A stretch of DNA of 64,000 nt from Ectothiorhodospiraceae bacterium (GTDB lineage: Bacteria > Pseudomonadota > Gammaproteobacteria > HK1), in NCBI GenBank assembly GCA_024234875.1, contig JACKNM010000012.1:1-64000 (forward strand), given 5' to 3'. Positions within the stretch are counted from its first letter, which is position 1. Each line of letters opens with the position of its first letter. Positions 7,658 to 15,766 of the stretch are shown here, piece by piece. Below the pieces are notes generated by a model that saw nothing but the letters and a program-made list of their open reading frames with translations, was not told the DNA's origin and did not search any database. A program made the translations under genes and the position numbers.

Positions 7658-8139
7658 CGACCCTCCGACCACAACCCAACCGGACCCCGAATCCTATCAG
7701 CCCAGCCCCCGCCGGGAACTGGCTCCGCCGGCAGGCGGCGACTGTCCCCACCCCCACCAAGCCCCGGAAAAGCGTTTCCGCGGAAACACCTCACAGCTCA
7801 CCCTTGGCTCACCTCCCCGGCCGCGCCACTATCCCGCAACGCGGTCAACAGACGACACGTCACGCTACTCGTCAGTCGTCGGTTGCTCGTAGCGGTCCGC
7901 GGGAAGCTCGACCGGGAACGCAAGCGCGCTCCGCAGCAACGCCACGACCATCAGGCCGTGGCTCGGCGGGCACCGAGCCACAACGCCAAGTTGTTGGACC
8001 TCATCCCGAGCGTTCGTCGGATCGCTCGATGCGTCGACGTACGGTCGGCACCCAAACCAAGGAGAGAAACACGACCGAGACGCGCTCATGGCGTGTACAC
8101 CCCGCTCACCGCGCACGGAACCATCGACCGCCGCCGACC
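7658..8139. other. 482-bp intergenic region
   Basis: This lies between two minus-strand genes, SulP (ending at 8140) and the AtuA-like gene (starting at 7657). Short ORFs on both strands show no recognisable family and no good ribosome site. The notable structure is the palindrome at 7774-7787. I see no RNA gene or repeat otherwise. Confidence 0.5.
7774..7787. promoter_or_regulatory. perfect 14-bp palindrome, candidate operator
   Basis: GTTTCCGCGGAAAC is a perfect palindrome, about 117 bases upstream of the AtuA-like operon start. Length, symmetry and location fit a dimeric repressor site. No cognate regulator gene is adjacent. Confidence 0.35.
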
Positions 8140-9960
8140 CTACCCCGCTGGCACCGGCCCGACCCCTACCTCCTCTTCCTCCACCGCCTCCACATCCAGC
8201 TCCACCTTCGGCACCCCCTGACACTCCAAGAAGATCCGCTTCTCACACCGCACGCAGATCCCCCGGTCCAAACGGTCGAAGATCCCGCCGATCGCCTCGC
8301 CCTTGGTGTCGTAGAGATTCTCCTCGCCGATCGCATCGAGATATCGCGCCCGCGCGAGCAGGGCGCGTGCGCTGTCGGGTAGCTGGTGGAAGTACAAGCC
8401 ACCGCCCGCCTCGCGCCGGGCGACCGCCTCCTTGCGGAGCATCTCCGCGCCGGCGACGTCGACGCTGGTGATCGAGCGTGACAGCACCAGCAGGTGCTTC
8501 TGGCCGGGGTTGCGCTTGGCGAGCACGCGCAGGCGCTCGGTCACGTAGTTCACCGCGCCGAAGAACAGCGGGCCGTCGATGCGCACGATGGCGAGTTGGG
8601 GGCATTCGGGGAGGTTGGGGTCGGTGGTGAAGCGGCGACGTGGGCGGGTCGGGTCGGGGACGCGCACGCGGATCGTCGGTCGGGAGGCGCGGTAGAGGTA
8701 GTTGCCGAGCGAGAGCAGGACGCCGAGCAGGATCGCGAAGTCGAGGTCGAGCAGGAGGGCGCAGAAGAAGGTCGTCCACATCACCACCGAGTCGGCCTGG
8801 CTCGCTCTGGAGATGACGCGCATCTGGCGGGTGTCGACGAGGCCGCTCGCGACCAGCAGCAGCACCCCGGCGAGGGCGGCCTTCGGCAGCAGACCGAGCG
8901 CCGGCCCGACGAAGGGGACCATCACCATCAGCGAGACGCCGGCGACGAGGGCGGCGACCGGGGTGCGGGCGCCGGCCTCGAGGTTCGCGCCGCTGCGGTT
9001 GATCGAGCCGGTCGAGACGTAGGCGGAGAAGAAGCTGCCGACGATGTTGGAGAGGCCCTGGCCGACGAACTCGCGGTTGCCGTCGACCAGCTCGCCGGTC
9101 CGGGTCGCCAGGGCGCGGGCGACGGAGACGGCCTGCGCGAGGGCGAACAGGGTCAGCGCCATCGCCGCCGGGGCCAGCTCGCGCATGGTCTGGAAGCTCC
9201 AGTCGGGCGAGGAGAGCGGCGGCAGTGAGGCGGGCACCGCGGACATCGGCTCCAGCCCCGGTACGTGGTGCCCGATGTAGAAGTTGTGGTTCGCGAACCA
9301 CGCGGTGGCAGCGCCGACCAGCATCGCGGTGAGCATGTAGGGGAAGCGTGGCGCCACGCGGCGCGAGACGATGCCGGCCACCACCGTCACCACGCCGACG
9401 AACATGGTGTACGGGTGCACGTCGCCGACGTTGACGATCACGAAGGCGAGCACCTCGTGGAAGGCGAGGTCGCGGGGGATGTCGAGGCCGACCAGGCCGC
9501 GGATCTGACTGGCGGCGATGATGAAGGCGGCGCCGCCGGTGAAGCCGACGACCACCGAGTGGGAGATGAAGTTGACCACCGTCCCCATACGCGCGAGGCC
9601 GAGGCCGAGCTGCATCACCCCGACCATGAAGGTGAGGGTCAGCGCGTAGCGGACGTAGTCGGCGGTGCCCGGCTCGGCGAAGGCGCCGAGGGCCGAGAAC
9701 AGCACCACCGAGACCGGCACCGCCGGTCCGCTCAGCAGCACGCGCGACGATCCGTAGAGCGCAGCCACCACCGTCGGCACCATCGCGCAGTACAGGCCGT
9801 ACTCCGGCGGCATGCCGGCGATGACCGCGAAGGCGACACCCTGGGGCAGCACCACCAGGGCGCCGGTGATTCCGGCCAGCAGGTCCGCGCCGAGGGTGTC
9901 CCGGCCGACCTCCGGCAGCCAGCGCAGGAACGGGGCGACGAGCTCCAGCAGACGATGCAC
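8140..9960 (-). CDS. SulP/SLC26-family anion permease with STAS domain
   Basis: This inner-membrane anion transporter of about 606 residues has the SulP opening FLRWLPEVGRDTLGADLLAGITGALVVLPQGVAFAVIAGMPPEYGLYCAMVPTVVAALYGSSRVLLSGPA. Many hydrophobic spans follow, and the GSFFSAYVSTGSINRSGANLEAGARTPVA signature is present. A cytoplasmic STAS domain follows (VRIDGPLFFGAVNYVTERLR ... VLSRSITSVDVAGAEML). After STAS there is an unusual acidic tail with three cysteines, CVRCEKRIFLECQGVPKVELDVEAVEEEEVG. The substrate (sulfate, bicarbonate or organic anion) cannot be told. GTG 9960 is taken as start; a TTG at 9984 is possible. It is divergent from the AA_synth-family gene. Confidence 0.9.
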   Translation of the reverse strand: MHRLLELVAPFLRWLPEVGRDTLGADLLAGITGALVVLPQGVAFAVIAGMPPEYGLYCAMVPTVVAALYGSSRVLLSGPAVPVSVVLFSALGAFAEPGTADYVRYALTLTFMVGVMQLGLGLARMGTVVNFISHSVVVGFTGGAAFIIAASQIRGLVGLDIPRDLAFHEVLAFVIVNVGDVHPYTMFVGVVTVVAGIVSRRVAPRFPYMLTAMLVGAATAWFANHNFYIGHHVPGLEPMSAVPASLPPLSSPDWSFQTMRELAPAAMALTLFALAQAVSVARALATRTGELVDGNREFVGQGLSNIVGSFFSAYVSTGSINRSGANLEAGARTPVAALVAGVSLMVMVPFVGPALGLLPKAALAGVLLLVASGLVDTRQMRVISRASQADSVVMWTTFFCALLLDLDFAILLGVLLSLGNYLYRASRPTIRVRVPDPTRPRRRFTTDPNLPECPQLAIVRIDGPLFFGAVNYVTERLRVLAKRNPGQKHLLVLSRSITSVDVAGAEMLRKEAVARREAGGGLYFHQLPDSARALLARARYLDAIGEENLYDTKGEAIGGIFDRLDRGICVRCEKRIFLECQGVPKVELDVEAVEEEEVGVGPVPAG

Positions 9961-10183
9961 GCTTCGTTCCGATCGCGACGGCAAAGGTCGGCGCCGCGTC
10001 GGCGGGGCACGACGCTGGGGGCCGAGAAGACGTGGACCGCGACACTATACGCGCACGCCCGTCGGCGCGTGGGACGGACCGGCCCCGAGGCGCGCCGCAG
10101 CGGACGCCGCGCTTGCGTCGGACCGGCCCCTCGGTGCAACGTCGCCGCTCGCGGCGCGGCCGCACGAGCGGGAGGCACGGTCC

Positions 10184-10768
10184 TTGGAGATTCGGCAGAT
10201 CGTGGTCGTCGATCAGGAGGTGCGGGCCCACGCGTCCCGCGCGGTGGTGCCGCCGACGCGTCGGGTCGCGGCTTGCGCGGTGCTCGCCAATCCGGCTGCC
10301 GGGCGGCCGGCGTCCGACGATCTGGAGCCGTTCGCCGCCGCCTCGGCCGAGATCGGCGCCGAGCTGACGACACGCGCACTCGCCGCGCTCGGCGACGCGA
10401 CACCCATCGGCTACGGCAAGGCGGCGTTGGTCGGCTGTGACGGCGACCTCGAGCAAGGCGCGGCGATGATCCACGTGCGTATCGGGCTCGCGATGCGCCG
10501 CGGGGTCGGGCGAGGCCTCGCGCTGATCCCGGGCAACGCCAAGGTCGGTGCGGCGGGCGACGCGATCGACGTGGTCTTCGGCGGCATCGACGACGGCTGG
10601 GACTACGACGCCATGGACACCATGACCGTCGTCGTCCCCGGCGCGCCGCGCGCCGACGAGATCCTGCTGGTGGTCGCCTTCCTGGCCGGCGGGCGCCCGA
10701 ACGCGCGCGTGGCCGGTGCCTCGCGAGAGCGCGTCGAGGCCCTGGTGCGCGAGCTGCGCGGCGGATGA
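10184..10768 (+). CDS. AA_synth (DUF1185) family protein
   Basis: A 194-residue protein of the family named 'amino acid synthesis' (DUF1185), whose activity is not established. Visible family text includes EIRQIVVVDQEVRAHASRAV-PPTRRVAACAVLANPAAGR, GYGKAALVGCDGDLEQGAAMIH, RGLALIPGNAKVGAAGDAIDV and the closing APRADEILLVVAFLAGGRPNARV. The start is a TTG at 10184, chosen because a perfect GGAGG lies eight bases upstream and homology begins exactly there. Related genes occur with amidases, ABC transporters and decarboxylases in catabolic clusters. Here it precedes a NIPSNAP gene 68 bases downstream in the same direction. Confidence 0.8.
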   Translation: MEIRQIVVVDQEVRAHASRAVVPPTRRVAACAVLANPAAGRPASDDLEPFAAASAEIGAELTTRALAALGDATPIGYGKAALVGCDGDLEQGAAMIHVRIGLAMRRGVGRGLALIPGNAKVGAAGDAIDVVFGGIDDGWDYDAMDTMTVVVPGAPRADEILLVVAFLAGGRPNARVAGASRERVEALVRELRGG

Positions 10769-10836
10769 ATCGGTCGACGCGCCGCGCACCGTGGTGGTGC
10801 GGGCGCGCGACGTCGACGTGAACGGAGGGGACGACG

Positions 10837-11472
10837 ATGATCTACGAGCTACGCACCTACACGCTGCGCCCGGGCAGCCAGGCGACGGTGGCGAGAACCG
10901 CCGGTGACCTCGGCCGCGCCATTCGTGGCGACGACTACGGCAAGCTCGAGGGGTACTGGCTGTCCGAGATCGGGCCGTTGAACCAGGTCCTGCACCTGTG
11001 GAGCTTCGAGAGCCTCGACGAGCGCACGCGCCTGCGCACCGCGCTCGCCGCCAACGCCGACTGGACGGGCAAGTACGTGCCGGCAATCCGCCCGCACCTG
11101 GTGCGCCAGGAGGTGCGCCTGATGCACGCCTTCCTGCCGATGCAGCCGCCGGCGACCACCGGCAACGTCTACGAGCTGCGCAGCTACCGCACCTTCCCCA
11201 CCCGTGCGCGCGACTGGGCCAGGCTCTTCACCAGCATCATGCCGGTGCGCGAGGAGTACTCGCGTAACGTCTGCGCCTGGGTGACCGAGTCCGGCCAGCC
11301 CAACGAGGTCAGCCATCTCTGGGCCTACCCGAGCCTCGATGCTCGCGCCGAGACCCGCGGCCGCGTGGTGCAGGACCCGCGCTGGCAGGCGTTCCTCGCC
11401 GAGTCCGGGCCGATGCTGGAGGAGATGCACTCCACCATCCTGCTGCCGGCGGCGCACTCGCCGTTGCGCTGA
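10837..11472 (+). CDS. NIPSNAP-family protein, two tandem domains
   Basis: The 211-residue protein consists of two NIPSNAP (ferredoxin-like alpha/beta barrel) domains. The first begins MIYELRTYTLRPGSQATV and the second, at about residue 109, NVYELRSYRTFPTRARDW. Each has the E-G-NQVLHLW / QPNEVSHLW strand. NIPSNAP proteins resemble small dimeric mono-oxygenase-like barrels; bacterial ones lie in catabolic clusters without a proven reaction. The tandem arrangement would give an intramolecular dimer. ATG 10837 has GGAGGGG seven bases upstream. It shares direction with the AA_synth gene and probably its transcript. Confidence 0.88.
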   Translation: MIYELRTYTLRPGSQATVARTAGDLGRAIRGDDYGKLEGYWLSEIGPLNQVLHLWSFESLDERTRLRTALAANADWTGKYVPAIRPHLVRQEVRLMHAFLPMQPPATTGNVYELRSYRTFPTRARDWARLFTSIMPVREEYSRNVCAWVTESGQPNEVSHLWAYPSLDARAETRGRVVQDPRWQAFLAESGPMLEEMHSTILLPAAHSPLR

Positions 11473-11672
11473 ATGGTCCTGGCATGACCGCGCGAGGATT
11501 GAGGTAGTCTCGTTCGGCGCGGCGATGCCCGCGCTGTTGGCAGGTCGCGCGGTCGGGGGGCCGCGTGGCCCGGTGCAGGTACCGGGGCCGGTTGCTCGCG
11601 ACGGGGAGCGGGTGGCCAGCCCGACCGTCCGGCGGATGCCGATACCGGCGTCTGTCGAGGAAGCTCGACGCG

Positions 11673-12467
11673 ATGGGTCGTCGTCTTCGAGGTCGCCCAC
11701 CGGCCGGACGTCGCTCGCGTGCGGCGTCGCGCTTCTCCGTCGCCCTGGCCGCGATGCTCGTCGTCGCGCTCGGCGCCGGGCCACTTGGCGCGCAACCGGG
11801 CGATGTCCCGGCCCACGAGTTCTACTTCACCCGCGCCATCTACGGCGGCGGTGCGGGCAGCGAATGGGGGCCGCGCTGGGCGATCGACTACCCGGAGGCC
11901 GACCAGCACTTCCTCACCGCGCTGCGTCGGCTGACCATCGTCGACGCCACCGACGGCGAGCTCGCCGTCGCCCTCGACGATCCGAAGCTCCGCGACTACC
12001 CCTTCCTCTACATCCTCGAGGTCGGCTCGCTGCTACTGGACGACTCGACGGCGCGGAGCCTGCGCGAGTACCTCGCCGCCGGGGGCTTCATGGTCATCGA
12101 CGATTTCTGGGGCACCTGGGCCTGGGAGAACTTCGAGAACCAGATGCACAAGGTGTTCCCCGAGCGCCCGATCGTCGAGGTGCCGCTCGACCACCCCGTG
12201 TTCAACGCCTTCTACGACATCGACCGGGTGATCCAGGTGCCGAACGTGAGCCGCGCCGAGACCGGCCCGACCCACGAGTACGACGGCATCATCCCGCACG
12301 TGCGCGGCATCTTCGACGACGAGGGGCGGCTGATGGTGTTGATCAACTGGAACACCGATCTCGGTGACGCCTGGGAGTGGGCCGACAGCCCGAGCTACCC
12401 GCTGCGCTACTCCACCTACGCCTTCGAGATCGCGGTGAACTTCGTCGTCTACGCGATGAGCCACTAG
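11673..12467 (+). CDS. DUF4159-domain exported protein
   Basis: The 264-residue protein has an N-terminal signal sequence (RRSRAASRFSVALAAMLVVALGAGPLGAQ) followed by a DUF4159 domain: EFYFTRAIYGG, DYPEADQHFLTALRRLT, YPFLYILEVGSLLLDD, LREYLAAGGFMVIDDFWGTWAWENFENQMHKVFPERPIVEVPLDHPVFNAFYDI. DUF4159 has a glutamine-amidotransferase-like fold and typically occurs in MoxR/BatA clusters; its role is unknown. ATG 11673 follows GAGGAAG. This is the first gene of a plus-strand cluster extending to 26594. The protein is predicted to act outside the cytoplasmic membrane. Confidence 0.88.
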   Translation: MGRRLRGRPPAGRRSRAASRFSVALAAMLVVALGAGPLGAQPGDVPAHEFYFTRAIYGGGAGSEWGPRWAIDYPEADQHFLTALRRLTIVDATDGELAVALDDPKLRDYPFLYILEVGSLLLDDSTARSLREYLAAGGFMVIDDFWGTWAWENFENQMHKVFPERPIVEVPLDHPVFNAFYDIDRVIQVPNVSRAETGPTHEYDGIIPHVRGIFDDEGRLMVLINWNTDLGDAWEWADSPSYPLRYSTYAFEIAVNFVVYAMSH

Positions 12468-12479
12468 CCTCCGCGCACC

Positions 12480-14750
12480 GTGGACCTCCTCGAGTCCCTC
12501 CTCCAGTACCCGCCGGCGCTCTACGCGCGCGGCGTGATCGAGCTCGGCTGGGGCTGGGGCACCTGGCTCGCCGCGACGCTGGTGGTGGCCGTCGGGCTCG
12601 GCTGGTGGCTGCGCGGCCTCGGGCGCCGGCGGCGCGATCGGGTGGTCATCGGGCTGTTGCGCGCGGGGCTCGTGGCGCTGGTGCTGCTCGCGCTCGCGCG
12701 CCCGGTGCTGGTGGTGCCGTCGCCCCGGGCGGTGCAGGGTCAGGTGGTGGTCCTGCTCGACGATTCGCGCAGCATGGGGATCGCGGATGTCGACGGCGCT
12801 CCGCGCGCGCGGCTGGTGACCGAGCAGCTCGCGCCGGGCGCGGGTGCGGTGGCGCGTGCGCTGGAGGCGCGATTCGACACCCGGTACGTGCGCTACGCGG
12901 TGGACGCGGTGCCGATGGACGATGCCACCGAGCTCCGCTTCGACGGCCCGGGCTCGGATCTCGCGGTGGCGCTCGAGCGCGCGCGCACGCTGGTCGGCGC
13001 CGCGCCGGCGGCGGTGGTGGTGGTCGGCGACGGCGGGCACGACGGAACGGGGCGGATCGACGACGCGGTGCTGGCGCTGCGCGCGGCCGGGGTGGCGGTG
13101 TACACGGTCGGCGTCGGCGCCGAGCGCCATGCGCTGGATCTGGAGCTGGCGGCGGTGCACCTGCCGCGCTCGGTGCTGGTCGAGGACACCGTCGAGGCGC
13201 TGGTGACGGTCCGCCACCGCGGCCTCGCCGGCCGCAGCGCGCGGTTGGTGGTCGAGGACGGCGGGGTCCTGCTCGCGGAGCAAGCACTCACTCTGCCACC
13301 GGGCTCGGAGACGGCCTCCGCGAGCGTGCGGCTCGAGCCCGACGAGCCGGGACCGCATCGCCTGGTGTTCCGGGTCGAGGCGGTCGACGGTGAGGTGGTG
13401 GCCGAGAACAACGCGATGGTGATGCCGCTCGACGTGCGCGCCGATCGCCTCGACGTCCTCCACCTCGAGGGCGAGCCGCGGTTCGAGGTCAAGTTCGCCC
13501 GCCGCGCGGTGGCCGAGGATCCGGTGCTGCGCCTGGTCTCACTGGTGCGCACGGCCGAGAACAAGCTCTATCGCCTCGGCGTCGACGCGCCCGAGGAGCT
13601 CGCCGAGGGCTTCCCGACCACCGCGCCGGATCTGTTCCGCTACCACGCGGTGGTGCTCGGCAGCGTCGAGGCGGCCTACCTGACCGACGGTCAGCACCGC
13701 CTGCTGGCCGACTTCGTCTCCCGGCGCGGCGGCGGGCTGCTGCTGCTCGGCGGTCGCTTCGCGCTCGGCGAGGGGGGCTGGGCGCGCTCGCCGGTGGCCG
13801 ACCTGCTGCCGGTGTCGCTCGGCACTCGCGATCCGGACTTCGCCGAGCTGGTCCACGTCCTGCCCACCATCGAGGGTGTCGACCACCCCGTGGTGCGCGC
13901 GGTCGACCCCGCCGCCTGGCCGCGGCTGCCGCCGCTCTCGGTGGCGAATCCGGTCCGCGGCGTGAAGCCCGGCGCGACCATCCTGCTCGCCGGCGAGGGC
14001 GCGGGCGGGCGGTCGAGCCCGGTCCTGACCTGGCAGCGCTACGGGCGCGGCACCGTCGGGGTGCTGCCGGTGCGCAACCTCTGGCGCTGGCAGATGCACG
14101 CCGAGGTCCCGGCCGAGGACCTCACCCACGAGCGGCTGTGGCGCGAGCTTCTACGCGAGCTGGCGCGCCCCGCCGCGTCGCCCATCCGCCTGCGGGCGAC
14201 GCCGGAGGAGCCGGTCCCCGGTCGGGCGGTGACGGTGGAGGCGGCGGTGGTGGACGCGGAGTTCCGCCCCGACGCCGGTGCCGAGCCGGAGCTGGTGGTG
14301 GTGACCCCGCTCGGCGCGCGCCGGGTCATCGCGATGTCACCGGCAACCGACGGCGAGGGCCTGTATCGCGCCCGCTTCGTGCCGGAGGGCGTCGGGCGCC
14401 ACGATCTGGAGGTCACGGTCGAGCGCCCGCCACTCGCCGAGGGGGCCACGCCACGGGTCGAGCTCGCCGCGCTCTCGGTCGAGGTGACGGCGAACGGGCG
14501 CGAGCACCACGGGGCGGAGCTCGCGCGTGAGCGCCTCGAGCGGCTCGCGCGCGCCACCGGGGGGCGCTACTTCCCCGCCGCCGAGGTCGTCGCGCGGCCG
14601 GCCGCCCTGGCCGAGGCGATCACCATGCCCGACGACGGTCTCGAGACCACCGAGCGCCTGCCGCTCCACGCCGTGCCCGCGCTGCTGCTCGCGATCCTGC
14701 TCCTCGCCAGCGCCGAGTGGATCTGGCGTCGGCGGAGCCGGTTGCCGTGA
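12480..14750 (+). CDS. membrane-anchored VWA / glutamine-amidotransferase-like protein
   Basis: The 756-residue protein has two N-terminal transmembrane segments (about residues 24-44 and 54-80), then a von Willebrand A-like domain. Its metal-site motif DDSRSMG (D94-x-S96-x-S98) suggests the VWA site is intact. A later region (DLFRYHAVVLGSVEAAYLTDGQHRLLADFVSRRGGGLLLLGG) resembles the class I amidotransferase-like fold of this family. A final transmembrane helix sits near the C-terminus (AVPALLLAILLLASAEWIW). The start is GTG 12480, twelve bases after the DUF4159 stop. Such proteins accompany MoxR chaperones and may be assembled or triggered by them. Precise function unknown. Confidence 0.85.
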   Translation: MDLLESLLQYPPALYARGVIELGWGWGTWLAATLVVAVGLGWWLRGLGRRRRDRVVIGLLRAGLVALVLLALARPVLVVPSPRAVQGQVVVLLDDSRSMGIADVDGAPRARLVTEQLAPGAGAVARALEARFDTRYVRYAVDAVPMDDATELRFDGPGSDLAVALERARTLVGAAPAAVVVVGDGGHDGTGRIDDAVLALRAAGVAVYTVGVGAERHALDLELAAVHLPRSVLVEDTVEALVTVRHRGLAGRSARLVVEDGGVLLAEQALTLPPGSETASASVRLEPDEPGPHRLVFRVEAVDGEVVAENNAMVMPLDVRADRLDVLHLEGEPRFEVKFARRAVAEDPVLRLVSLVRTAENKLYRLGVDAPEELAEGFPTTAPDLFRYHAVVLGSVEAAYLTDGQHRLLADFVSRRGGGLLLLGGRFALGEGGWARSPVADLLPVSLGTRDPDFAELVHVLPTIEGVDHPVVRAVDPAAWPRLPPLSVANPVRGVKPGATILLAGEGAGGRSSPVLTWQRYGRGTVGVLPVRNLWRWQMHAEVPAEDLTHERLWRELLRELARPAASPIRLRATPEEPVPGRAVTVEAAVVDAEFRPDAGAEPELVVVTPLGARRVIAMSPATDGEGLYRARFVPEGVGRHDLEVTVERPPLAEGATPRVELAALSVEVTANGREHHGAELARERLERLARATGGRYFPAAEVVARPAALAEAITMPDDGLETTERLPLHAVPALLLAILLLASAEWIWRRRSRLP

Positions 14751-14758
14751 GCCGCGCG

Positions 14759-15766
14759 ATGTCGGCCATCGTCCGGCTTCGCCGCGGTCTCACGGCCCTC
14801 GGGCTCGCGCTGGCGTTGGCGGCGCCGGCCGCGGCCGAGGAGCGCTTCCTGGTGGTCGTCGGCGGCATCGGCGGCGAGGACTACTACCGCGATCTGTTCC
14901 ACCGCTGGACCACCACCATGGTCGACCTCGCCCTCGAGCAGCTCGGCTTCGCGCCGGAGAACGTCGCGGTGCTGGTCGAGCAGCCGGCGCGCGACCGCCG
15001 CGGTATCGCGCGCGAGTCGCGGCGCGAGGCGGTCGAGGCGGCGCTCGCCGACGTCGCCGAGCGCTCGCGGCCGGGCGATCTGGTGATGGTGCTGCTGCTC
15101 GGGCACGGCACCGCTCGCGGCGAGCGAGTGCTGTTCAACCTGCCGGGGCCGGACCTCCCGGTCGAGGCGCTGGCCGCGCGCCTCACCGCGCTCGACGGCC
15201 GCACCGTGGCGGTCGTCAACGCCGCCTCGGCGAGTGGCCCCTTCGTCGCTGCGCTGTCCGCCCCGGGTCGGGTGGTGATCACCGCCACCGCCAGCCCGGC
15301 CGAGGACCACGCCGCCCAGTTCGGCGGGCACTTCGTCGGCGCCTTCGCCGGTGGGGCCGCGGACGCCGACAAGGACGGGCGGGTGTCGCTGCTGGAGGCC
15401 TTCGCGCACGCCACCGCCGCGGTGCGCGCGTCGTACGAGCGTGAGCGGCGCCTGCTCACCGAGCACGCGCTGCTCGACGACGATGGCGACGGCGCCGGCA
15501 GTCGCGAGCCCGGTGTCGACCCGGCCACCGGCGACGGCGCGCTCGCGCGCCGGACCTTCCTCGCCGCCGCGCCCGCGCTCGGCGAGGGGGCGAGCGCCGA
15601 GCGCGTGGCGCTCGAGGTCGCGGCGCGCGGGCTGGTCGATCGCATCGAGGCGCTGAAGCGGCGCAAGCGCGAGTTCACCGAGTCCGATTACCTCGGGCGG
15701 CTGGAAGGGCTGCTGGTCGAGCTGGCGTTGAATCGACGCGCGGCGCGCGAGGAGGGTACGCGATGA
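14759..15766 (+). CDS. exported caspase-fold protein with catalytic cysteine replaced
   Basis: The protein of about 335 residues has a signal peptide (SAIVRLRRGLTALGLALALAAPAAAEE). A caspase/legumain-like core follows, FLVVVGGIGGEDYYRDLFHRW. The histidine motif VMVLLLGHGTARG (H116) is present. The strand that should carry the nucleophile reads VAVVNAASASGPFVAAL, with serine at about S157 where D-x-C-x-SG families have cysteine. It is therefore probably a non-peptidase binding protein, or a changed enzyme. ATG 14759 is chosen; an in-frame GTG at 14747 overlaps the upstream stop and may be used instead. It overlaps the TPR-peptidase gene by four bases, so the two products are likely coupled. 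Confidence 0.8.
   Translation: MSAIVRLRRGLTALGLALALAAPAAAEERFLVVVGGIGGEDYYRDLFHRWTTTMVDLALEQLGFAPENVAVLVEQPARDRRGIARESRREAVEAALADVAERSRPGDLVMVLLLGHGTARGERVLFNLPGPDLPVEALAARLTALDGRTVAVVNAASASGPFVAALSAPGRVVITATASPAEDHAAQFGGHFVGAFAGGAADADKDGRVSLLEAFAHATAAVRASYERERRLLTEHALLDDDGDGAGSREPGVDPATGDGALARRTFLAAAPALGEGASAERVALEVAARGLVDRIEALKRRKREFTESDYLGRLEGLLVELALNRRAAREEGTR

Noticed and set aside
7865..8224. A 119-codon minus-strand frame downstream of SulP.
   Set aside because: Its first half overlaps the SulP 3' end in another frame, the product is Gly/Arg-biased with no family, and no ribosome site is seen.
8243..11086. A 947-codon minus-strand frame across SulP and the next two genes.
   Set aside because: It is a shadow of the SulP gene in another frame and antisense to the AA_synth and NIPSNAP genes; low-complexity Arg-rich product.
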